Positions 1 through 6,117 of a DNA stretch of 14,693 bases are shown here, piece by piece (position 1 is the first letter of the stretch; each line of letters begins with the position of its first letter). Origin of the DNA: Bacteroidales bacterium. GTDB taxonomy: Bacteria > Bacteroidota > Bacteroidia > Bacteroidales > JAADGE01. Below the pieces are notes generated by a model. It worked only from the letters and a program-made list of their open reading frames with translations, had not been told where the DNA came from and made no database searches. The stretch spans positions 1 to 14,693 of the forward strand of contig JAOZQB010000063.1 of NCBI GenBank assembly GCA_029932445.1. The letters are read 5' to 3'. The position numbers and the translations under genes are program-made.

Positions 1-62
1 TTTTAAAACCCGAATCAAGTGCCGGTATTGTAAAATTGGTCTGGCGGTTTACGTTTTAAAAC
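1..62. repeat. Hairpin-forming sequence at the window edge
   Basis: No gene is visible in the first 140 bases. AAACC at 6-10 can pair with GGTTT at 46-50, and GCCGG at 21-25 can pair with CTGGC at 41-45 (one G-U pair), leaving a 10-nt bulge on the left side. The palindrome GTTTTAAAAC at 53-62 is repeated as TTTTAAAAC at 1-9, where the window cuts it. This may be the 3' end or terminator region of a gene lying to the left, or a cut-off repeat. Its role is unknown. Confidence 0.25.
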
Positions 63-142
63 GAACAAACACTTAGAAATTCTGTAAACTTAAAATATTT
101 TTCTTATACATTAATTTTCAATAAAAAAATACAGGAAAATAT

Positions 143-172
143 TTTGCTATTATTAAACATTATCTAATTTTG
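143..172 (+). promoter_or_regulatory. Bacteroidota-type promoter of the riboswitch-antiporter unit
   Basis: TAATTTTG at 165-172 matches the Bacteroidota -7 consensus TAnnTTTG exactly. TTTG at 143-146 lies 18 nt upstream and fits the -33 element. Transcription would start at about 176-180, only some ten bases before the first paired base of the fluoride aptamer at 187. This is where a riboswitch promoter should be, so the two predictions support each other. The start site itself is inferred. Confidence 0.7.
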
Positions 173-186
173 CAAACTCAAAAATC

Positions 187-241
187 GGTGATGAAGTTCA
201 CCCTAAACCGTTTCGAGTATTCTTCGGACTGATGACTTCTG
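187..241 (+). promoter_or_regulatory. Fluoride riboswitch (crcB motif RNA)
   Basis: The sequence follows the crcB RNA consensus. P1 is GGTGA (187-191) pairing with TCACC (198-202), closing the loop TGAAGT (192-197). The conserved AAACCG follows at 205-210. P2 runs from 210-217 to 223-229 with one bulged T and G-U pairs. It is followed by the conserved TGATG (230-234). The hallmark pseudoknot is intact: loop bases GAAGT (193-197) pair perfectly with ACTTC (235-239). This family binds fluoride through magnesium ions and switches on fluoride-resistance genes. It sits 27 nt before the antiporter start. I see no strong intrinsic terminator after the aptamer (only a short T-rich stretch at 243-246), so control may act on translation or by another route; that part is inference. 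Confidence 0.92.
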
Positions 242-268
242 CTTTTATAAACTTATTAATTAATAATT

Positions 269-1483
269 ATGATTGTATCATTAGCAGGATTAGTTATTGC
301 CGGAATGCTCATCGCATGGCTTTTTAAATTTATTAAAATCCCGGAACTCGTCGGTATTTTAATTCTCGGTATTGCACTGGGTCCCTTTGCATTAAATATG
401 CTGGATCCGAATTTAATCAACATTGCAAGCCAACTTACATCCGCTGCTTTAATTGTTATTTTACTTCGTGCGGGATTTGAACTTTCGAAAGACACACTTA
501 AAAAAGTCGGTCGTCCTGCAATTTTATTGTCTATGATACCGGCAATTTTTGAAGCAACTGCCATTATGTTTCTGTCACACTATTTCTTAAATTTCACATT
601 GTTGGAAGGTGCAATTCTAGGATCGGTTTTGGGTGCTGTTTCTCCGGCTGTTGTCGTTCCCTTAATGATAAAATTTATTGATGAAAAACGCGGAACAAAA
701 AAAGGAATTCCGACATTGGTGCTTGCCGGTTCTTCAATTGATGATGTTTTTGTTATTGTAATTTACAGTATTTTAATCGGTATTTATACCGGAGGAAATG
801 TTAATATTGCATGGGAATTATTCAGTATTCCCGCATCAATTATTCTCGGAATTGCCGTCGGAATTTTTACCGGATTTATTTTATATCTGCTTTTTGATAA
901 ATTTAATCCGCGAGCCACAAAACGGATGTTAATCATTTTAGCTGTCTCTGTTTTCTTGGTTCAGGCAGAACACCTTTTAGAAAATATCATTCCGTTTGCT
1001 TCACTTTTGGCTGTGATGTCAATCGGTTTTATTATTTTGGAAAAACGCGGTAAATATGCTCACGAATTATCTGAAAAATTAGCAAAACTTTGGATATTGG
1101 CAGAAATTGTTTTATTTACCATGGTCGGAACCGAAGTTAATATAAATGTGGCTTTAAAAATGGGATTAATCGGTGCATTAATTATATTTACTGCGTTAAT
1201 TTTCAGAAGTATCGGAACTTGGCTCAGTCTTATAGGTACAGATTTAACAAAAAAGGAAAAATTATTTATTGTTATATCATACATCCCGAAAGCTACTGTT
1301 CAGGCAGCCATAGGCGGAGCACCTTTGGCTGCAATGAAAGCCGCCGGTATGACAACACTGCCCGGTGAACAAATTTTGGCAATGGCAGTACTGAGTATTC
1401 TGCTTACCGCACCGCTCGGTGCATGGGGTATTACCGTATACGGTAAAAAAGTTTTGGAAGTTGAAGGTGAATTAAAAAATTGA
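269..1483 (+). CDS. CPA-superfamily cation:proton antiporter-type transporter under a fluoride riboswitch
   Basis: The 404-residue protein is almost entirely hydrophobic, with about 12 predicted membrane segments and no soluble regulatory (TrkA-N/RCK) domain, so it is a minimal inner-membrane antiporter. It fits the Na+/H+ exchanger (CPA) superfamily. LRAGFELS lies at 66-73, SPAVVVP at 125-131, GSSIDD at 154-159 and PKATVQAAIGG at 340-350. Adjacent Asp158-Asp159 sit where CPA proteins carry the ion-binding ND or DD pair. The DD form is more typical of the electrogenic CPA2 branch, while Lys341 sits where family members have a conserved Lys or Arg. CPA-type genes are known companions of fluoride riboswitches, so the likely role is fluoride-stress resistance by ion exchange. 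Whether it moves fluoride itself or restores pH or cation balance cannot be read from the sequence. The ATG at 269 follows an AT-rich leader with no Shine-Dalgarno. The gene converges on uvrA 13 nt downstream. Confidence 0.88.
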   Translation: MIVSLAGLVIAGMLIAWLFKFIKIPELVGILILGIALGPFALNMLDPNLINIASQLTSAALIVILLRAGFELSKDTLKKVGRPAILLSMIPAIFEATAIMFLSHYFLNFTLLEGAILGSVLGAVSPAVVVPLMIKFIDEKRGTKKGIPTLVLAGSSIDDVFVIVIYSILIGIYTGGNVNIAWELFSIPASIILGIAVGIFTGFILYLLFDKFNPRATKRMLIILAVSVFLVQAEHLLENIIPFASLLAVMSIGFIILEKRGKYAHELSEKLAKLWILAEIVLFTMVGTEVNINVALKMGLIGALIIFTALIFRSIGTWLSLIGTDLTKKEKLFIVISYIPKATVQAAIGGAPLAAMKAAGMTTLPGEQILAMAVLSILLTAPLGAWGITVYGKKVLEVEGELKN

Positions 1484-1518
1484 TAATTGATAATTGTCAA
1501 TTATTTATTGTCAATTTT
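1476..1518. terminator. Shared bidirectional hairpin between antiporter and uvrA
   Basis: AATTGA (1485-1490) pairs with TCAATT (1497-1502) around a 6-nt loop, and an outer arm AAAATTGA (1476-1483) pairs with TCAATTTT (1511-1518). The stop codon of the antiporter (1481-1483) and that of uvrA (1497-1499) both lie inside the structure. T-rich tracts follow on both strands (about 1515-1530 on +; 1479-1474 read on -). It is AT-only apart from a few G/C bases, so its strength is uncertain. Confidence 0.5.
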
Positions 1519-4382
1519 AATTTCTTTTTTAAATATTTCGCCGTATAAGATTTTTTACATTTTACAAGTTCTTCCGGAGTACCGGCAAAAACAAGATAAC
1601 CGCCTTTATCTCCGCCTTCCGGACCGAGATCAATAATATAATCCGCCGATTTAATAATTTCAAGATTGTGTTCGATAATAATAATCGTGTGACCTCTTTC
1701 AAGCAATGCATTAAACGATTGCAATAATTTATTAATATCATGAAAATGCAAACCGGTTGTCGGTTCATCAAAAATAAACAAAGTCTTTTTTTGTGCTTTT
1801 TCTTTGCTTAAAAAAGATGCCAATTTTACTCTTTGACTTTCGCCTCCGCTGAGCGTATTTGAAGATTGCCCTAACTTAACATAAGATAAACCGACATCAA
1901 GCAAAGGTTTTATTTGTGAAGCAATTTTTTCGGTTTCTTTATTTTCGATAAAAAAGTTGTATGCTTCTTCAACAGTTAACTCAAGAATATCGTAAATATT
2001 TTTGTTTCTGTATGTTACATCTAATACCTCATCTTTAAAACGTTTACCTTTACATTCTTCACAAACCAAATGCACATCAGCCATAAATTGCATTTCAACG
2101 GTAATTTCACCTTCACCGTTACAAGTTTCGCATCGTCCGCCGTCAACATTAAATGAAAAATGCGAAGGTTTAAAACCGTTAATTTTCGATGCCTGTTGTG
2201 ATGCGTATAATTTTCTGATTTCATCATACGCTTTAATATAAATGACCGGATTTGAACGAGATGATTTCCCTATCGGATTTTGATTAACAAATTCAACATT
2301 ATCAATTTGTTTTACGGCACCGTATATCTCTGCAAAATCACCGGGTTTTTTACCGTAATCATTAATTTCTCGACTCAATGCCGGATACAAAACATCTCGA
2401 ATTAAAGAGGATTTTCCCGATCCGCTGACACCTGTTACTACCGTCATTGCATTTAATGGAAATTCAGCAGAAATATTTTTTAAATTATTGTGTGTTACCC
2501 CTTTCAACCCGATAAAATGATTTGAAATTCGTCTGTTTTCAGGAATAGGTATTGATAATTTATCTTGAAGATATTTGGCTGTATAAGATTTTTCTGTAAT
2601 TGTATCATCGTTAATAAGCTGACTGTAAGTGCCTTGAAAAACAACTTCTCCGCCGTGAATTCCGGCAGCCGGACCGATATCAATAATATTATCACCGGAT
2701 TTTATAATATCCTCATCGTGTTCGACAATAATAACCGTATTTCCGATATCTCGAAGTTGTTTCAACACTTTTATCAAAAGATGAGTATCTTTGGGATGCA
2801 AACCGATACTCGGTTCGTCCAAAATATAAAGCGAACCTTCCAAACTGCTTCCGAGCGAACTTGCTAAATTTATACGTTGCGATTCCCCGCCGGATAAGCT
2901 TGACGATAACCGATTTAAAGTTAAATAGGACAAACCGACATCCGATAAATATTGCAAACGATTTTTTATTTCAATCAAAAGACGCTCAGCTGTTTTTAAT
3001 TGAAAATCCGATAATTGTAAATTGTCAAAAAACAGTTTCAATTCACTAATCGGTATATTTACCAAGTCACTGATTGATTTATTGTCAATTTTCACATATG
3101 ATGCTTCTTTTTTTAATCGAGTCCCTTTACATTCATAACAAATTGTTTTACCTCTGAATCTGGAGAGCATTACGCGATATTGAATTTTTCTGCTTTTCTT
3201 CTCAATTTTCTTAAAAAAAGGAAAAATTCCGAAAACCGACTTATTCCCTTCCCATAATAATTTTTTTTCATCCTTACTAAGTTCAAAATACGGTCGGTGA
3301 ACCGGAAAATTAAATTCAGATGCTTTTTCAATAAAACGATCTTTATACCAACTCATTTTTTCACCCCGCCAACAGGTAACAGCTCCCTGATAAATTGATA
3401 ATGTCTTATTATTGATAACTAAATCCTCATCAATCCCCATCGTTTTTCCGAAACCTTCACAAACCGGACAAGCACCCACGGGATTATTAAAATTAAACAT
3501 GTGAACGGACGGAACTTCAAATTGAATGCCGTCTGCTTCAAATTTATTTGAAAACTGATGTATCAAAACAGCACTTTTGTCAAAAATTTTAATTTTACAA
3601 ATTCCTTTACCTTCATAAAAAGCCGTCTGAACAGAATCGGCAATTCGACTTTGAGTATCTTCATCATCAGAAACAGATATTCTGTCAATTACAATATTTG
3701 CAACCTTCGGTTTTTTTAATTTTTCAGAATTTATTACATCTTCTGTTTTCAAAATTATGTTATCAAATTCAACCCTTACAAACCCCTGTTTTAAAAGTAC
3801 TTGCAATTGCTGCTTACAAGTTCTGTCATCATTTACATATAAAGGTGCAAGGATTAATGCTTTTGTTCCGTTTGAAAATTTATTCAAAAAATTAACAATA
3901 TCACTAACCGAATGTCTTTTTACTTTATTTCCCGAAATCGGAGAAAAAGTTTCTCCTGCTCTGGCAAATAAAAGTTTGAGATAATCATAAATTTCTGTTG
4001 AAGTTCCGACCGTTGATCGCGGATTTCGTGTATTTACTTTTTGTTCAACAGCAATTGCCGGAGGAATACCTTTTATATAATCAACTTCCGGTTTATTCAA
4101 TCTGCCCAGAAACTGTCGCGCATACGAAGATAAACTTTCAACATAACGCCGTTGCCCCTCAGCATATAGCGTATCAAAAGCCAGAGATGATTTTCCCGAA
4201 CCGGATAAACCCGTTACAACTGTTAATTGGTCACGTTTAATTGATAAATCGATGTTCTTCAAGTTATGAACTGCGGCCCCTTTAATCTCAATGTTTTCAG
4301 AGAATAATTCATCGGATTTGCGAGTCGGCGGTATATTTATTTTACTGTTCTTCGGCACGAAAATTGCTTTTTTATAATTCAA
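1497..4382 (-). CDS. uvrA: UvrA, excinuclease ABC damage-recognition subunit
   Basis: UvrA is the dimeric ATPase that finds bulky DNA lesions and loads UvrB in nucleotide excision repair. The 961-residue protein has both ABC modules. Walker A lies at 58-66 (GLSGSGKSS) and 651-659 (GVSGSGKSS). Signature LSGGESQR lies at 496-503 and 844-851. Walker B lies at 518-524 (LYILDEP) and 868-874 (LFIFDEP). The C-terminal zinc module is complete: Cys751, Cys754, Cys774 and Cys777. The first zinc region keeps only CPVC (305-308) and a separate CYEC (415-418), with no preceding CxxC partner, which I recall as normal for Bacteroidota UvrA. Residues 31-40 (IEIKGAAVHN) are the usual family N-terminus. The start is uncertain: there is no ATG, an in-frame TAA lies at 4392-4394, the first available start is TTG at 4382, and GTG at 4358 (codon 9) is an alternative. 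It is transcribed divergently from the ECF gene. Confidence 0.97.
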   Translation of the reverse strand: MNYKKAIFVPKNSKINIPPTRKSDELFSENIEIKGAAVHNLKNIDLSIKRDQLTVVTGLSGSGKSSLAFDTLYAEGQRRYVESLSSYARQFLGRLNKPEVDYIKGIPPAIAVEQKVNTRNPRSTVGTSTEIYDYLKLLFARAGETFSPISGNKVKRHSVSDIVNFLNKFSNGTKALILAPLYVNDDRTCKQQLQVLLKQGFVRVEFDNIILKTEDVINSEKLKKPKVANIVIDRISVSDDEDTQSRIADSVQTAFYEGKGICKIKIFDKSAVLIHQFSNKFEADGIQFEVPSVHMFNFNNPVGACPVCEGFGKTMGIDEDLVINNKTLSIYQGAVTCWRGEKMSWYKDRFIEKASEFNFPVHRPYFELSKDEKKLLWEGNKSVFGIFPFFKKIEKKSRKIQYRVMLSRFRGKTICYECKGTRLKKEASYVKIDNKSISDLVNIPISELKLFFDNLQLSDFQLKTAERLLIEIKNRLQYLSDVGLSYLTLNRLSSSLSGGESQRINLASSLGSSLEGSLYILDEPSIGLHPKDTHLLIKVLKQLRDIGNTVIIVEHDEDIIKSGDNIIDIGPAAGIHGGEVVFQGTYSQLINDDTITEKSYTAKYLQDKLSIPIPENRRISNHFIGLKGVTHNNLKNISAEFPLNAMTVVTGVSGSGKSSLIRDVLYPALSREINDYGKKPGDFAEIYGAVKQIDNVEFVNQNPIGKSSRSNPVIYIKAYDEIRKLYASQQASKINGFKPSHFSFNVDGGRCETCNGEGEITVEMQFMADVHLVCEECKGKRFKDEVLDVTYRNKNIYDILELTVEEAYNFFIENKETEKIASQIKPLLDVGLSYVKLGQSSNTLSGGESQRVKLASFLSKEKAQKKTLFIFDEPTTGLHFHDINKLLQSFNALLERGHTIIIIEHNLEIIKSADYIIDLGPEGGDKGGYLVFAGTPEELVKCKKSYTAKYLKKKLKLTINN

Positions 4383-4383
4383 A

Positions 4384-4452
4384 GTGCAAATTTAATGATA
4401 TGATTTAATCAAAAAATATTTTTTTTTTTCAATTTTTTTTTCAAATTTGCAC
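4384..4452. repeat. 10-bp inverted repeat in the uvrA/ECF divergent promoter region
   Basis: GTGCAAATTT at 4384-4393 and AAATTTGCAC at 4443-4452 are perfect inverted copies separated by 49 nt that are almost pure A/T, including long T runs at 4420-4440. Each copy contains the TTTG core of a Bacteroidota -7 element pointing outward, toward uvrA on the left and the sigma gene on the right. They may simply be two similar promoters, or a pair of operator half-sites. The rest of the 163-bp gap holds no gene. Confidence 0.55.
4387..4394 (-). promoter_or_regulatory. Candidate -7 box of the uvrA promoter
   Basis: Read on the minus strand, 4394-4387 is TAAATTTG, an exact match to TAnnTTTG. A possible -33 TTTG lies at 4413-4410, but the 15-nt gap is short. 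Transcription would begin at about 4383-4379, on or next to the TTG start at 4382. If the box is used, uvrA mRNA is either leaderless or begins translation further in, for example at GTG 4358. Confidence 0.5.
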
Positions 4453-4534
4453 ATATAAAACCTGAACGAATACTTTTTTTAACCTTAAAAATCTTTGCCT
4501 ATAGCTAAATTCTACTTTTATTTTTAATTAAAAT

Positions 4535-4540
4535 AGGAGA
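4535..4540 (+). promoter_or_regulatory. Strong Shine-Dalgarno fixing the ECF start
   Basis: AGGAGA at 4535-4540 lies 5 nt before the ATG at 4546. A nearer ATG at 4541 directly abuts the site and reads only ATG-CTA-TGA, so it is not the gene start. A purine-rich site this close to consensus stands out against the other genes here, which have none. Confidence 0.6.
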
Positions 4541-4545
4541 ATGCT

Positions 4546-5136
4546 ATGAAAACAAAACTCAAAGACAAAGAGCTTGTAAAAAACTTTATAAGCGGAGATT
4601 CCCTTGCACTGGAAACACTTATTAACAGACACAAAGATCGTGTTTACACCTACATTTTATTTATTGTAAAAAATGAAAAATTAGCCGAAGATATTTTTCA
4701 GGATACATTCATAAAGGTAATTAAATCTTTACGAAAAGGAAAATATAATGAACAAGGCATATTTGTTTCCTGGGTCATTAGAATTGCTCATAATCTGACG
4801 ATTGATTATTTCAGGAAACAAAGCAGAATGCCGACATATTCAAATGACGAAAATCCGGATATTGATATTTTTAATTCGAAAAAATTTTCGGAAATAACGA
4901 TAGAAGATGAAATCATTCAGGATCAAATAGCATCGGATATTCGTCAATTAGTTGATATTTTACCGAATGAACAAAAAGAAGTTGTATTGCTTCGTCATTT
5001 CGGAAATTTAAGTTTTAAAGAAATTGCAGAACAAACTGATGTAAGTATAAATACGGCACTCGGAAGAATGAGATATGCTTTAATAAATTTAAGAAAATTA
5101 GTAGAAGAAAAAAATATAAATCTTTCAATTATTTAA
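4546..5136 (+). CDS. ECF-type RNA polymerase sigma-70 family factor
   Basis: The 196-residue protein has only the two regions kept in extracytoplasmic-function sigma factors. Region 2 (about 22-92) includes AEDIFQDTFIKVIK at 47-60, which contacts core polymerase, and the -10 recognition helix ending near IDYFRKQ (86-92). Region 4 (about 130-186) includes the LPNEQKEVVLLRHF helix and the helix-turn-helix LSFKEIAEQTDVSINTALGRM. An acidic, low-conservation linker (about 99-128) joins them. It would direct polymerase to a small regulon, which could include its own promoter. No anti-sigma factor, FecR-like gene or zinc-binding anti-sigma follows. Instead the gene ends in a strong terminator, so it appears monocistronic. 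Its signal and targets are unknown. Confidence 0.93.
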   Translation: MKTKLKDKELVKNFISGDSLALETLINRHKDRVYTYILFIVKNEKLAEDIFQDTFIKVIKSLRKGKYNEQGIFVSWVIRIAHNLTIDYFRKQSRMPTYSNDENPDIDIFNSKKFSEITIEDEIIQDQIASDIRQLVDILPNEQKEVVLLRHFGNLSFKEIAEQTDVSINTALGRMRYALINLRKLVEEKNINLSII

Positions 5137-5156
5137 ATTAAAATAATAAATTACAA

Positions 5157-5191
5157 AAATGCTTGTATATAAATTACAAGCATTTTTTTTT
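5157..5191 (+). terminator. Intrinsic terminator after the ECF gene
   Basis: An 11-bp perfect stem, AAATGCTTGTA (5157-5167) with TACAAGCATTT (5175-5185), encloses a 7-nt loop and runs into an unbroken T tract ending at 5191. It lies 20 nt after the sigma stop codon and isolates that gene from the next one. Confidence 0.9.
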
Positions 5192-5221
5192 GAATAAAAG
5201 GGCATATTCCGAAAGAATATT

Positions 5222-5229
5222 TATTTTTG
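5222..5229 (+). promoter_or_regulatory. Candidate -7 box before the six-TM gene
   Basis: TATTTTTG at 5222-5229 matches TAnnTTTG. It lies between the upstream terminator and the ATG at 5257, giving a leader of about 20 nt. No TTG-type -33 element is present at the usual distance, so the match may be chance in AT-rich sequence. Confidence 0.35.
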
Positions 5230-5256
5230 TTGATTGCCGTTAAAAAGATATAAATT

Positions 5257-5955
5257 ATGAAACATTTTTCTACAGTTCATTATGCTGCTATCGGATTAAT
5301 TTTATTATCACTCTTAATGAGTTATGTATACTTCCTGAATACCGGTAAAACAAATTCTCCGATTATTGAATTCGAATTTGTAAAAACGCAACAAGATGTT
5401 AAAAATATTTTTATTGAAAATAATGAATTTAAAAAAGACAATATAACCGGTGTAAGAGATCAAAACATTGTTGATTATGCATATATGATTTTTTATACAT
5501 CTCTGTTAATTTTTTCGTTTTCAAAAATCGCAAAATCAGAAAATAAGAACTTTTATTTTCTCGGTATTGTCTTTTCCGTCATAGCAATTATCAGCGATGT
5601 TTTCGAAAATATTCAAATGTTTCAAATATCCGAACTTCTTGTGAACAGAGTTGATTTTTCAAGACCCGTAAAAATCTTATTTATCATAACTCGTTTAAAA
5701 TGGCTGAGTTTAGCTTTTGCAATGTTTATTCTCAGCATTCATTATTTTAAATATAAATTTACGGGAAAATTGTTTGCATTACTTTCCGCAATGCCTCTGA
5801 TGACCGTAATATCTTATATCATTTTCAAAGATACGGAAAACGACTTTGTAAGTCTGTTTACAAAATTTATTATGTTGAGTTTTGTTTTATTAATGATTTG
5901 GATTTTTATTTCAAAAAAAATAACACATAAAATAAGTTTTTATAAAACAAGGTAA
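5257..5955 (+). CDS. Six-TM membrane protein of unknown function
   Basis: I do not recognise this 232-residue protein. Hydrophobic segments lie at about 8-27, 71-90, 99-118, 137-162, 170-190 and 200-219. A 40-residue polar, charged stretch (about 30-70) separates the first two and probably faces the periplasm if the N-terminus is inside. The third segment leads into an acidic, amphipathic patch, DVFENIQMFQI (114-124), which looks conserved in character and could be functional. The C-terminus is short and basic. There is no cleavable signal peptide, no lipobox and no recognisable catalytic motif. It is flanked by a terminator upstream and structured repeats downstream, so it is probably transcribed alone. 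Codon use and composition match its neighbours, so it is likely a real resident gene. Confidence 0.8.
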   Translation: MKHFSTVHYAAIGLILLSLLMSYVYFLNTGKTNSPIIEFEFVKTQQDVKNIFIENNEFKKDNITGVRDQNIVDYAYMIFYTSLLIFSFSKIAKSENKNFYFLGIVFSVIAIISDVFENIQMFQISELLVNRVDFSRPVKILFIITRLKWLSLAFAMFILSIHYFKYKFTGKLFALLSAMPLMTVISYIIFKDTENDFVSLFTKFIMLSFVLLMIWIFISKKITHKISFYKTR

Positions 5956-5968
5956 TTATATTATATAA

Positions 5969-6026
5969 TATGAAACTCCCATTCTAATCTATTAACACCC
6001 AAGTGAATGACTAATGCAGTTTCATA
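5969..6026. repeat. Nested inverted repeat after the six-TM gene
   Basis: TATGAAACT (5969-5977) is a perfect complement of AGTTTCATA (6018-6026). Inside the loop, CATTC (5980-5984) can pair with GAATG (6005-6009). The two nested stems make a 58-nt structure 14 nt after the stop codon at 5955. There is no terminal T run, so it does not look like a standard intrinsic terminator. It may be an RNA-processing or regulatory element, or a small repeat. Confidence 0.4.
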
Positions 6027-6047
6027 AATAAATATATTAAATAAAGT

Positions 6048-6091
6048 TCACATGCGGGTGTTCCCTGCCTACCGGCAGGCAGGCCATGTGA
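6048..6091. repeat. GC-rich dispersed-type palindrome upstream of the LysM gene
   Basis: CCTGCCT (6064-6070) pairs with AGGCAGG (6077-6083) around ACCGGC, and an outer arm TCACATG (6048-6054) pairs with CATGTGA (6085-6091). The patch is far richer in G and C than the surrounding DNA. In frame +1 it reads PAYRQAG, a peptide I recall as a common false N-terminal extension produced by such palindromes in environmental genomes. It is therefore best seen as a REP-like intergenic repeat. It lies 27 nt before the true start at 6118 and could affect the mRNA leader. Confidence 0.6.
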
Positions 6092-6117
6092 CCTTTGAAA
6101 ATTATAAAAATAGACAC

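Noticed and set aside
1..62. Possible CRISPR repeat pair (TTTTAAAAC at 1-9 and 53-62)
   Set aside because: The similarity ends after the 10-base palindrome; the flanking bases differ and no third copy or cas gene is present.
2002..4240. Several open frames on the plus strand within uvrA (for example 2565-2867 and 3998-4240)
   Set aside because: They are antisense shadows of a highly conserved gene, with no promoter, start signal or recognisable protein.
4541..4549. Two-codon upstream reading frame (ATG-CTA-TGA) overlapping the ECF start
   Set aside because: It abuts the Shine-Dalgarno with no spacing, so ribosomes should start at 4546; probably chance.
6052..6117. In-frame ATG extending the LysM protein by 22 residues
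   Set aside because: The extra residues only translate the GC-rich palindrome and would push the signal peptide inside the protein. The ATG at 6118 gives a normal signal peptide.
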